The notes below the pieces were generated by a model that saw only the letters and a list, made by a program, of their open reading frames with translations, had not been told where the DNA came from and ran no database searches. From the NCBI GenBank assembly GCA_039619475.1, contig CM077115.1, forward strand, positions 133,374,172-133,438,171: a DNA stretch of 64,000 nt, given 5' to 3'. This DNA is from Icerya purchasi (taxonomy: Eukaryota > Arthropoda > Insecta > Hemiptera > Monophlebidae). Of this stretch, positions 23,290 to 33,060 are shown piece after piece; the stretch's first letter is position 1; the number at the start of each line of letters is the position of its first letter. A program made the translations under genes and the position numbers.

Positions 23290-23475
23290 ACTGTACTCTG
23301 TCGTCTTAGTCAGCTAGCGCGTGGCCTAGTTGATTAGTTAATGGTGTTTTTCGCTTCGTTAGGACCTAGTTTGATTCCTATTGTCGCGCAACTTTCAACA
23401 ATTTTACCTGCGCTGGATTAATGTCTGTAGTCGATGCGCCCAAAAATAAAATAAAATATAAAAAAAGTAAATAAT
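23290..23475 (+). repeat. tRNA-derived SINE, copy S1
   Basis: An internal RNA polymerase III promoter can be read. Box A-like TGGCCTAGTTG lies at 23322-23332 and box B-like AGTTTGATTCC at 23368-23378, about 45 bp apart, which is normal for tRNA-derived heads. The body ends in a TTAATGTCTGTAGTCGATG block and CGCCCAAAAAT, then an A-rich tail of AAAAT-type repeats to about 23475. The same body end occurs in S2. This is a SINE, not a functional tRNA: no full cloverleaf forms. Confidence 0.78.
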
Positions 23476-23563
23476 ACCCCGTCGTCTTTGGTATATTAAA
23501 TTGGCTAGTTTGTGAAAGTAGTATGGAACGATGTACGTGCCGTACCAATAAGTACGTACTGGT

Positions 23564-23989
23564 TTGTCCTTTGCGCAATCGGTATCAGCTTATATAAAAG
23601 AATGTTGTCCTTCCGATCTACGCGTGAACTTCAATGGCCGTAAAAACAAAAATTTTGTCAAAGCTTTTTTCTCTCGATCAATTGCGTTTTCGATTGCTAC
23701 ACAATCATTTGTTTATCGCTTTTATCGGTTCTGGTGTTTATGTAATAACAGAACAGAACTCAATCGCTTTGAAGCTAAAATCTTGAAAACAAATACGAAC
23801 GTTGTTGTTTTTTTCGATAAAAATGATAATTACAGAGACGGGGAAATTACTGCAATGTTGCAAATCATGCGTAATATCACGAAATCACGCGCCTCGTGGA
23901 AATTAAATATTTACCCCCAGCCTAGAAATGTGTTTCACGTTAAAATGGTTATTAACGCTGAATACGTTCATACCGCGACCAGTTATTAG
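23564..23989 (+). other. Unrecognised 141-codon open frame
   Basis: The frame starts MSFAQSVSAYIKECC and ends at a TAG stop. It is longer than expected by chance in such AT-rich sequence, but no domain, signal or homologue is recognised. It lies between a SINE and a cluster of family P repeats, so it may be decayed mobile-element sequence. I do not claim it is a gene. Confidence 0.12.
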
Positions 23990-24129
23990 CCGAGAAACGT
24001 AACACTTCAGATCAATCGCTACCAATTTTTGTGAGAAACACTTATTTGTGTTTAGTCGACGTGCAGTTTCATTGGAAAACAAACATTTACAGATACGTTA
24101 CATTTTCCGTTGATCCAAAACTTTTCGGT

Positions 24130-24250
24130 TCTACAACGAACTGGGTAAACCTGGAAGCGACTTGGATCGAGAAAAGTCTCGGATAACCTATAACACCTCT
24201 GGTTTGGTAGCCAAGCGCCTTAACCACCGGACTACCTTGCTACCAGTATA
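24130..24250 (-). repeat. tRNA-like SINE head S4 (Ser/Leu-like)
   Basis: On the minus strand the sequence reads TAGTCCGGTGGTTAAGGCG, then CTTGGCTACCAAACCAGAGG. This closely resembles the D-arm and anticodon-arm region of class II (serine/leucine) tRNAs. A TCTCGATCC box B-like word follows about 45 bp later. No complete acceptor stem is found, so it is a SINE head or tRNA pseudogene. Its 5' side abuts a (TA)n run and then family P sequence. Confidence 0.65.
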
Positions 24251-24268
24251 TATATATATATATATACA
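24247..24268. repeat. (TA)n microsatellite
   Basis: A short TA run joining the SINE head to family P copy 1. Confidence 0.9.
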
Positions 24269-24274
24269 CAACCG

Positions 24275-24450
24275 TATTAATATTTTCGGCAAAACTCACG
24301 TCAGACATATTACATTGGTAATTCGAACAGACGGAGATGAACATGTTCAGAGCAACAATGAAATAAAGGATAATGGAAACTGTATTATATATATATATTT
24401 ATATCCCAACATTTTTTATCAGGTAGCTAAGCGCTTCTGATTGGTCGGTG
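24275..24450 (-). repeat. Dispersed repeat family P, copy 1
   Basis: On the minus strand this carries CCAATCAGAAGCGCTTAG, then GCTCTGAACATG...TTCGAAT, TGACGTGAGTTTTGCCG and AAAATATTAATACGG. The order and spacing match the copy at 28.2-28.4 kb. The GAAGATG...CGAAAC pattern resembles terminal regions of Penelope-like elements, but that family call is tentative because no coding domain is present. Confidence 0.65.
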
Positions 24451-24527
24451 CTGTATGACGCCGTTTTGTCACGACACTTGACACCGTTTTAGAAACGAAA
24501 AATCGCATAAAATTTAATTTTAAAGTT

Positions 24528-24660
24528 TCACGGTTCATCGATAGAACCGTGTTAATACTTTCGGTGAAATCCACGTCGGACAAATTACATGTTTTCGAAC
24601 GGATATCCATCTTCAGAACAACAGCGAAACAAAGTATGAAACCCCGTGAAAGTTTAAAAT
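24528..24660 (-). repeat. Dispersed repeat family P, copy 2
   Basis: On the minus strand this reads GTTCTGAAGATGGATATCCG, TTCGAAAACATG, GACGTGGATTTCACCGAAAG and TATTAACACGG. It is about 180 bp from copy 1 in the same orientation, so the pair looks like a local duplication of one family. Its outer end carries a CACGGTTC...GAACCGTG inverted pair at 24528-24550. Confidence 0.68.
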
Positions 24661-24788
24661 TATACGGCGAAAAAATTTTCGTATCGTGTGCGTATTTTTG
24701 TTGTATCTGTAAATGTTTATGGAATTCGCGAATACACCTGCGAATTCGCTGTAAATCTGAGCAAAACTCGATCAGCGGGCACTCCGAA

Positions 24789-24852
24789 ATAAAAAAAAAA
24801 AAAAAAAAACGAAAAAAAAAAGGATATTTCTTCATTTTTTTTTTTTTTTTTT
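24789..24852. repeat. Poly-A followed by poly-T
   Basis: An interrupted A run at about 24789-24820 is followed within 15 bp by an 18-base T run at 24835-24852. The two could fold back or mark two oppositely oriented retroposed tails. Confidence 0.9.
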
Positions 24853-25318
24853 GATGTATAATTTCTTTTTTCTGCCCCCGTATAACTTTGTATCTATTTC
24901 GCTTTGTCTTTAAGCATCAGCATTATATGGAGATTTTTGTACAATAATATCTTAGTTAGAGGGGTATTGTTTGTTGCGGGACTTACTGAAGTTTGTAAAA
25001 TTTATCATTTAATATTGATTAAAACTAAGGTAAACTAGACGGCCGCACGAATGATAAAATAGTAATTAGCGAAAAATTAGTAAATTACGTTCAGTGGTGC
25101 CAGGCTGAAGTTGCTAATTGAAAACTTTCTAATAATTTCATGGAAAAACGTCATCGTCTAAGTGAATGAAAATGGAAGACGAAATGATGATAGTTTGCGT
25201 ATAATGATGATTAATGCGCAATACTCGGATGCTGTTTATTCGAGTGCGTTCCTTCATCTGTTCTTCCAACCCGGATTTTGCACCCTTTCAATTTATCTCT
25301 TTGCCGCTCCGTAAACAT
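24853..25318. other. AT-rich sequence, nothing recognised
   Basis: No gene or shared repeat was recognised. Confidence 0.4.
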
Positions 25319-25377
25319 CTATATATATATATATATACTCAAATATACACATTTTATATATATATGTGTGTGTGTGT
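25319..25377. repeat. Compound TA/TG microsatellite
   Basis: TA runs broken by unique bases end in a short TG run. Confidence 0.9.
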
Positions 25378-25679
25378 TGGCAAACGAATACCCGTAATAT
25401 ATTCAATATTGCATTAAAGTTCTTCTTTCACTTTTATTCTTACTCGCTTTATCTCGTATTGCTTCTTAATTGTGCATAATCTTCACTTGTTGCGATGAAC
25501 GTTATCCTTTTTACTGGAAAATTTTTAAATTCCGACTTGATTATAAATTAACCGAATTTCCCCTCCCTTGCCAGATAAATACCTTATCCGTTTAAATTTG
25601 GTATAGTGCACCAGCAGAATTGTTAAGCAGATATTTAAAACAGAGCAGATGTACATACATATACGGTTAAATGTATGAG

Positions 25680-25770
25680 CGTATTATTATTGTTTTCGGT
25701 AAAACCGCATCGAAATTACCGTTATACGTTAGCGCTTCGGACAAATAGCAGAGTCGATGCGAACCGGTTA
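25680..25770 (-). repeat. Dispersed repeat family P, copy 3 (diverged)
   Basis: The minus strand reads GCTATTTGTCCGAAGCG, then GATGCGGTTTTACCGAAAAC and AATAATACG. This follows the family P order of a CGAAACG-like motif, CGTGGTTTTACCG and ATTAATACGG. Divergence is high. Confidence 0.5.
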
Positions 25771-26061
25771 CAAAGTTTAAAAGAAAATGGTAAATTTTTA
25801 CATTAAGTCTCCCAGTTCATTCTGCCCAATTACAATTCGCATTCATACGTTCGTCATCGCTACCCGTTAATTCGTATCAATTTATTTTATGTTTGATTAA
25901 AAATTAAATAAAAACATTCTTTTTAATTATATTTTGATTTACTGGCTGCCACATTCTACTACTCTCGTCCGACTACTTTTATATTCTCTCATTTGAATTC
26001 ATATTTCATCGTCGGTATAATGTAATAGCTTACGACGTCGGGGAATTTTACTTTTCGCAGC

Positions 26062-26174
26062 GAAATTTTAGTTCATTCATTTAATGGTATTTTGCACTGT
26101 GAAATTGAACTAATTCAAAATTCAACTAATGTAAAATGTGGAAAACAGCATTAGATGAACAAACTAAAATCTAC
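26062..26174. repeat. Inverted-repeat (MITE-like) element M, copy 2
   Basis: The left end GAAATTTTAGTTCATTCATT and the right end ...GAACAAACTAAAATCTAC are imperfect inverted repeats. The terminal word TTTTAGTTYRTTCAT is shared with the better-preserved copy at 37111-37215. The copy is degenerate and no target duplication is clear. Confidence 0.55.
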
Positions 26175-26219
26175 ACAATAACCACAAGACATGCAAACGA
26201 AGAAGACGATATTTTAAAA

Positions 26220-26660
26220 TTAACGATAACGTAAAAAATTTAAAAAAAAAAACATGTACTTTAATATACAGAGGGAGACGTAAAAAAATATAATAAAAAT
26301 GAAAAGCAAAAAATAGATTAAAATAAATTTAAAAAAAATAAATAAATAAAAATGAACCTGAAATAAGAAAGAATTCGACGTCTTATATAAAAATGAAAAA
26401 TTCCTTCTTCGGAATAACGGTAGACGTCTCGAAATGAAAGTTCATATGAAAAGAATCGCATAATTCGATCTCCATAACGATGTTGAAAAACTACAAAAAA
26501 AAAAAAAAAAAAAAAAAAAATTTTTTTAAAAAATTGAAACAAAAAAATAAAATAAAATAATATGTACTTCTTAAATGAAATTGAAGACACAAAATAATTC
26601 GGACGATGAAATAAATTCAAATGAGAGAATATAAATGCAGTCGGACGTGAGTAGTATAAA
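26220..26660. other. Very AT-rich stretch with A/T runs
   Basis: Contains a long A run at about 26495-26520 followed directly by T7. The long hydrophobic open frame on minus is generated by this low complexity. Confidence 0.6.
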
Positions 26661-26671
26661 GTATGTGCTTA

Positions 26672-26816
26672 AAAATATAATTAAAAAGAAAATAAACAAG
26701 CCACCAAACCAAACTAATAGAGTAAAGTGGCAGCCAGTAAATCGAAATAGCTACCAAACCAAACCGGTAAATCAAAATATAACTAAAAATAAAATAAACA
26801 AGCCACCGAACCAAAC
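26672..26816. repeat. Tandem direct repeat, about 102-bp period
   Basis: The block AAAATATAATTAAAAAGAAA followed by ATAAACAAGCCACCAAACC recurs about 102 bp later as AAAATATAACTAAAAATAAA followed by ATAAACAAGCCACCGAACC. A third partial CTACCAAACCAAACC lies between them. Confidence 0.85.
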
Positions 26817-27059
26817 CTATGTCAAATTTAAATAATAGCGTTTATTTTTAATTCAATTAAGATAAAACAATATATTACTAACCTCTATTTCATTTTTCTA
26901 ATATATTGCTATTAGACAAGATATCGAACTAGAAATGATGTATGAACTAAAATTGTCGTACAAAAACGAAAAACTTGACGATCGTATTAATTTTTGAATT
27001 TAAACAGACTGACCGCTATGTTAATTTTTTTTCGTACTGACAATTACTGTGCATACGAT

Positions 27060-27215
27060 TTCATATACCATACTTTTGGGAAGCAAAATTTAAGGCTCAG
27101 TTTACACATGATAGCTGATAGAGTAAAGATAAAATTACGAAAAGATTATCTGAAAAAGTATTCAGAAACACATACACCTGGTAACTTACTCGCTTTTGGT
27201 TGGTTGACCTTGCTT
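27060..27215 (-). repeat. Dispersed repeat family P, copy 4
   Basis: The minus strand reads AAGGTCAACCAACCAAAAGC, GAGTAAGTTACC and, about 75 bp on, ATTTTATCTTTACTC. The same three blocks occur in the same order in the plus-oriented copy at 28.2 kb, so the two copies are inverted with about 1 kb between them. The 187-codon plus-strand open frame at 26994-27557 is antisense to this repeat and therefore not trusted as a gene. Confidence 0.65.
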
Positions 27216-28173
27216 CGCCTTTCTCCACGTTTTCATAGCCGTCACCTAAAGTTTTTGTATATTTTTCAATTGATATTCTCTCCTAACTTATCCGATTTTT
27301 CTAAAATAACCGTATCATCTAAATTAATTACGTCTGATTACTACCACCCGCTCTGCATTACTGCCTGTCCTGCTGATTTAGTTCCACACTCACACAAATC
27401 CCAGGGTGAGTCTTACCTGCTATTCGTATTACTTCTTAAAAGCTTGTTTATTTTAATACTAACCTTGAAGACCGGCGGGTTCATTTTAATTTTGGAGAAA
27501 ATTCTGGCTATTTTATCATCGGCTAAATTCTTCTTCTTCTTTAAAATGGGTATGTAACATGGCTGCGGCAGATCGTTTTGCAAAAGTGCGCACGTCTTAC
27601 GCAAAACTGTTATCCTTATTTATATTTATAGCGTGGTGAAGATTTTATTCAATTTCTGATGAACAGTTTCATGTTTATCCTAAAAAAAAAACGGAATAGC
27701 CAAGGTCGCTCTGTAACAAACGCATCCATCTCACAATGCACTTCTTGATAAAAGTTTATCCGATTGAATCGGTAGCTGCTAACTGCCATTTTTATATTAT
27801 TTCATCTTTTAACTTATCGCATTAGCACACTTATAACGGCTTTATAAAACCTCTATTTTTTCACCCGAATATGTGAATTTTTCTTTTGTATGCACGGACT
27901 TATTGGCGAGTGATTGACAAAAGTAACGAAGGCATTTCACTGGCGCAGGTGTCTTACCCCGTGTTGACAATGGAAAATTATATCGACCAGCGGCAAATGT
28001 AACATTAAAGAAGATCACTTAGTAACCGCGCAATTAATTTCCAAAATACCGCCGCGATATTTTGGAAAAAAATCGAAAAAACTGGAGGTTCGGAGAAGCG
28101 ATTAAAATTTGGAAACGTAAAAATTTTAACACCGAGACAATATAACGGGGAGGCCGTTAATAAGTCAGTTAAC

Positions 28174-28174
28174 G

Positions 28175-28203
<29 letters not shown>
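28174..28203. repeat. Poly-A tract
   Basis: A run of about 30 A residues immediately left of family P copy 5. Confidence 0.95.
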
Positions 28204-28208
<5 letters not shown>

Positions 28209-28227
28209 TAAACATTTCTAACCACGA

Positions 28228-28440
28228 AAAATAGAACAACAGGGTCAACCAATCAGAAGCGGGTAAGTTATCTGGTATCTTAGTATTTTTTTTTTTTTTT
28301 TCGTTATATAGAAAGCCTTCTCTATTTTTATCTTTACTCGTTTGTGTTCTGAAGACTACATATGCCCGGAGAAACGTTAACAAAAATCTTGACGTGGTTT
28401 TCACCGAAAATATCTCGGATCACGAAAGTTTGGAAATGTA
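28228..28440 (+). repeat. Dispersed repeat family P, copy 5
   Basis: This plus-strand copy holds AGGGTCAACCAATCAGAAGC, a T run, TTTTTATCTTTACTCG, TGTTCTGAAGACTAC, GAGAAACGTTAAC, and finally GACGTGGTTTTCACCGAAAA. It is the most complete copy in the window and links the CCAATCAGAAGCG part with the GAAGA...GAAACG part. It contains no coding domain. Confidence 0.7.
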
Positions 28441-30062
28441 TTTACGCGAAGTATGTAATTTATTTATTTATTTATTTATTTTTTTTCTTTTCGGCTTGAT
28501 AATATGCCATTTGGCCACTATCGAAAGTAATGTAATTTAACTTTACGGCGGTCGTTTAAGATGAGCGCAAAAAAAAACAAAAAAAAAAACAATAACAACA
28601 AAAAAAGAAAAAAAGTTGAACTTTAAAAAAGTAAAAATTTTGAACAAGCGGGATTTCAAAATGTGTGTTCACAGACCGGCACGAGTTAAAAGTGTTGTAT
28701 CCGGGGAATAAGCGTACTCTTTGCAGTCGGTATTTTCGACGGAGCGGAAAAAATGAATTTGGTGAAAACATGATACCGCGGCAGTATCAAACGACACTCA
28801 TCGACGCGGTCGTAAATATTTAAATTTCGCAAGAGAAATAATTGACCACTTGCAATACTACACAGTTCAAATTCTAATTTAACGACAATCGCGCTGAATG
28901 CTGAAAGTTTCAACGAGCTTTACAATAATCACCTTTTTGGCAACTATTTCGTAACCGATCGTGATCTACTGATCGCAAAAGAGCGTGTAAAAAATTACAG
29001 TGCCGCAGTGCAGAGATACATATATTAATTTTTTCGATCCTCTCTGGAATTCAAACTTGCAAAGGTGAATTTACTTTTACATTACATTCACAGGAATATA
29101 GGTGAGATTTCGAAAGACATTGGCCCCCCGGAGGGGCTAGGCTATTAATACGGTAGATGCGAAACGTAAATATCCCGCAAAGTAGTATTTTAAATTGTGG
29201 ACATAATCGCTAAGTGTTCGAAGAAACGTGATTATGCAGTTTTTTGAAACTAAGTCGTAACGATATCGTAAATACAAAATAGGTAAAAAGTAATTAAAAA
29301 CTAACCAGGAAACTTCCGTAAATCAGTCGATTCTCTTTACTAGATGCTGACAGCTATCCTGCGGTGACTCGAAAATAATTGGCTCGAGAACACTTTCTTT
29401 GTGGTTCCAGATGCTTTGTGACGGTTACTTGTGTCGAAATTTTTTTAATTTCCCGAATACACTCAAAATTTGTCTTTCCGTCTAAATAGAAGCTCTGACT
29501 AGACTAGAGAGCAGCTTTTACGTTAAACGCCTCTAGCGGTCATTTCCCTGATTTTCAAGTATGTACAGCCGGTAAGTCCTAATTACACGGCTTCTTTAGA
29601 GATACGTATATTATAAGGAAAATTAGGAAATCAACTCGACAGCAGCGTCAGCTGCCGCGCGCGCGCAACACGCAAAATGGAGATTTCTTTGCAATCGTTC
29701 AGATTCTACAGAGTGCATTTGGGTAATAATTAAAGGTTTTTGAGGGGACAGTTACGAGGTAGCTCAAATGCTGCAGCATTTACGGATATTATTAATGGGC
29801 GCGACGCTGCCCAAGAGTGCTTTTATGCTGTTTGAGCGGAGCGAACAACTCCATTCCGATGTTGTCGCAGAAATCGGTCATCTTCAGACGTCAGGTACAA
29901 AACATTAGCACAACAGCCAGGACACAATGATTGGTTAGTTTGTATGCGTTAGTTTTGCTGTTCTCTTTCGTGTTTTTTAAATTTCAGGACAACATTCGAC
30001 AAATTACCATCGACAAGCATTCTCTATATATTATATTAAAACTGAAAAAGAGCTAAGTAAAG
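28441..30062. other. Mixed unique sequence, nothing recognised
   Basis: A-rich interruptions lie at 28568-28620. An alternating GCGCGCGC stretch occurs near 29656-29667. No gene, RNA or shared repeat was recognised. Confidence 0.35.
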
Positions 30063-30220
30063 TAGCATACCCTTGACAGGGCGTTGGGGATTGTGAAGTT
30101 AAGGTTCACAATGGAGAATACTGGGGCCAGTTTCTTTCTACTTGGGATCCGCCTTTACTTTACCAGATTTCTTTGGTATAATCAATATTCAATTTAAGAT
30201 TAGGTATATATACCTAGGAG
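30063..30220 (+). repeat. Dispersed repeat R3, copy b
   Basis: Key blocks in order are CCTTGACAGGGCGTTGGGGA, TTCACAATGG, GAATACTGGGGCCAG, TTTCTTTCTACTTGGGATCC and GATTAGGTATATATA. The first two blocks match copy a at 0.3 kb and the later ones match copy c at 55.6 kb, so this copy bridges the family. A short open frame is present but no domain is recognised. Confidence 0.7.
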
Positions 30221-30392
30221 CGACTTCGATTCGGAACGGGACAAGTCTCCACAGTTGTCATTAATTGTACACGCGAGGACGCATGTGGAAATATTAAAAT
30301 TGTATCGTGAAACACATTTACGCAGTCGTTATGTGTGTTCACAATACGGGCTCTACCTGGTAAGAATGAAATAAATCCCCAGAATTCTCGGT

Positions 30393-30480
30393 GCTCGATG
30401 CCGCTTTATCTCGCTTAATGCCGTTTTATCTCGCTCGATGCCGCTTGGTATCGCTTGGTAACGCTCGAAGTTGCTTGATT
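30393..30480. repeat. Short tandem array, 20-bp unit
   Basis: Units GCTCGATGCCGCTTTATCTC, GCTTAATGCCGTTTTATCTC and GCTCGATGCCGCTTGGTATC follow each other with an exact 20-bp period, then two partial units. It is an imperfect minisatellite of about four units. Confidence 0.9.
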
Positions 30481-30800
30481 TGAAACTCTTAATGGTTCTC
30501 GCTGGCGCCCTTTTCGCGACGCCGCAATAATGATGGACGCAAGAAGACAGAGTCACGCTAAAAATGAAAGGTAAATTCTGAAGGAATTACAGAGCGAATT
30601 AAAAGGCGACGTGATTAATAAGGACACGCGCGGAGGAGCTGTGTCATTTAGAGTTGTTTCATGGTCGTTTTCTTGCGCGAACTACTCTGCGGACGAACAA
30701 AAAGCCCCGCAAGCGCGTTCACTTTCCAGTCTAAGAACAATGAGCGGCATATGGAGGTCGCGCCACTTTCTTTGTATCTTTCGTTGCGTTGGCCGTCGTC

Positions 30801-30824
30801 GGGGGTAGAGGGGGGTGGGGGGGG
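30801..30824 (+). other. Potential G-quadruplex tract
   Basis: The plus strand reads G5-TAGA-G6-T-G9, which contains four or more G runs of at least three with short loops. Quadruplex formation is inferred from sequence alone. Confidence 0.7.
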
Positions 30825-31434
30825 GCGAAGAAAAGAATAGCAGCGGATGTTGTGGCCGTCGCCGAATGAGCAGCGCCGCCGATGGGTGATCGTGGAGTGG
30901 TGCCGACTCAGCGAGCGGATTAACGAACGAGTCCGTCAAAAGTCGCCGCTTAAAATGCGCTCGTTAATTTGTTTAACGGGGTTGTTGTTGATAAATTATA
31001 AGAATTTCGTCATCGCAGAGACAACAAAAAGGCTGCGGCAGCCGCTTTACCTTGGGCGCGTTCCGTCCGAACAATAACACCTCTGCCGGGCGGCGAATTT
31101 TTCTTGATAAATGAAAGTTTACCGTAACGCGACTGCAACGGGTTAGAAGTTGCGACTCATCGAGTGGTTTGGCGCGCGCGCGCGAACCGTACTACTATGA
31201 GCGTATTGAAGCGGCTCCGGCAAGAAGCATTATTAATTACGTCGGTGGTTCTCGCGTCGAGCTGGTTTATCTGCCGGCGTGTTTTTCCCGAGTTCTTTCT
31301 CGTCAGCGTCTGGCAGTAATAATAATTCTTTCGGTCGAAAGGGCCGCTCACCGAGCAGCCGCTTTCGTTTGTTACGTGCACTTTGTTTATTTTCATTGAC
31401 GGCTATGAGAAAGCGAACGCTTGAAAAGACCAAG

Positions 31435-31457
31435 TCGACGACGACGACGACGACGTC
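31435..31457. repeat. (GAC)n trinucleotide run
   Basis: About seven GAC/CGA units within the GC-rich island. Confidence 0.95.
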
Positions 31458-32316
31458 GAGATGATACTTTCGACTGCTGCAAGAACAAAACGCTCGGTAA
31501 TGAAGCGACCACTCGCCGACTGCCTGCGCTCCGATGAGATATTGCGCGGCTCCGTTTCCGCGCCAGAACTGGCCCGGACTAAATTATCGAAAATTCTCCT
31601 CTTAATTAATCTTATCCCGGAAGATTGAATTATTATCAGGCGGGCCTTTCTTCTGGCTTCTTTGCTTTTTTCATTCTCTTTTCCCCGATTCCCCTTCCGG
31701 CTGCGATAATTCTATCTGCTCCATCCATTTCCCGCGCCATTCGTTTATTATTAAAACCGTTAAAATGAATGATTGTTCTCCGTTCTCACAAATTATCCTC
31801 CATCGATTAGTGTCTCGGTGTTTGTGAATCGTTTTGGTTCAGATGCGACTTTCTCGCATCGCCGCTATCACCCTCACAAAAACTGGTCGCTAAATTGTTT
31901 TATATACTCGGATTATAAAGCGCCTCTTAGCTACTAGCGCATCTCTCTGTATATAGGTACAAAAGAAAGTCTTGCGAATTTTTTTCTTCCAAAAGGGCTA
32001 AATTGGCCATTCGGTTAAAGGAGAACTTGTGTATTTTTTTTTTTTTCTCTTTTCCGGTGACATTTAAGGCGGATCTCCCGAGACAAAATAAAACAAATAA
32101 AGAAAAAACCATATTGTTAATCCGTGGTACCTTGTCGTTACTCCTTTCATCGGAGTAGCAGCCTTCCTTTCGTTATACATTCCTTTCGGTCGAAGGTTAT
32201 GAAAAAACGTTGTTCGGTCTTTAATCCGAATGCCTAGATTGTACACGTTGATGCTTTTATTTCTTTCTAACGGAAAACGTCAAGCTCCCGGATAGTAGAG
32301 GGCTTATTTACGCACG

Positions 32317-32571
32317 TTGACTCGTTCCGGGGAAATATATAATTTTAAACCTAGTAATCGCCAGACGAAGGCAGTTGCAGTAAAATTATTGTGCACGGTA
32401 TGCCCGGAATTACGAATGATGAGAGATTGTGAGCCGTGCGAAAAAGTAATTAACGGGATAGAGCTAATTCTCGCTGCTCCGGTACATGCTATTTCTTGTT
32501 TACAGGAATTATGCGATTCCCCAAAGACCTATAGTACCGCCGTTGTTGCTGACGGCATTTCGAGTTGGTAA
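32317..32571 (+). other. Unrecognised 84-codon open frame with splice-like signals
   Basis: The frame has a cysteine-rich part (LLCTVCPELRMMRDCEPC) and ends just past a GTAAAA donor-like site at 32568. Inside it, TTTCTTGTTTACAG at 32492-32505 is a good acceptor-like sequence, so an alternative reading is a 62-nt micro-exon at 32506-32567. No domain or family is recognised; both readings are weak. Confidence 0.15.
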
Positions 32572-33004
32572 AAAATCCGCTCGTCGCGCGAACAGAGTAA
32601 ACAATAATTAGGTTCGGCGGGAAGACTTTGAGAAATGTCCTTCCGGTTTAGGCTGTTTCTTCTCGGCGGTGCGCTTTTTAAATGTACAAAGACAAATAGT
32701 AGGAACATCGGTGCGAAGGTGGCGAGGTATCGACTTGGCGGGAAAGGAAGATTGGCGAGGGAGCGAGCGCAGCCTCTCTGTGACAGTGCCATCATCTGCG
32801 TCGGTACAGAAAACCGCGAGCCGGAAAAAGTGCCACTTGGAACTTAAGCTTCAATTACAAAGGTATTAAATTGGACGGCAAGAAAACCAAAGTGGAGAGC
32901 TGCGCCAGTCAATTAAATGGAGATTTTCTTTTTCGGTTGCTTGTTGACAATCTGTACAATCGACGAAATGCTATTATCTCCTATCGAATTGCTGCCACTT
33001 TCCC

Positions 33005-33060
33005 TCTCATGTATATATACGTGTGTATATATGTATATATATATATGTGTGTGTCTGTGT
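33005..33060. repeat. Compound TA/TG microsatellite
   Basis: TA and TG runs are interleaved over about 55 bp. Confidence 0.9.

Larger units (their letters stand above)
30481..32880. other. Largest GC-rich, CpG-rich island
   Basis: GC content is clearly higher than in the flanks, CpG is abundant and repeats are few. Many overlapping open frames occur on all strands, as expected from GC-rich sequence; none shows a known domain. It could be a promoter or CpG-rich regulatory block. Subfeatures are a G-rich quadruplex-like tract, a GAC trinucleotide run, and an open frame at 32317-32571 discussed separately. Confidence 0.35.

Noticed and set aside
24180..24250. Functional tRNA-Ser or tRNA-Leu gene
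   Set aside because: The D-arm and anticodon-arm words match, but no acceptor or T-stem closes and box B is poor; it fits a SINE head better.
27360..27420. CAGGGTGAGT as an exon end
   Set aside because: The donor consensus is good, but the preceding frame is the rejected low-complexity frame and no acceptor or coding signal is credible.
26994..27557. 187-codon plus-strand open frame, the longest in the window
   Set aside because: Its central part is antisense to family P copy 4, the C-terminus is low-complexity, and no domain or splice context supports it.
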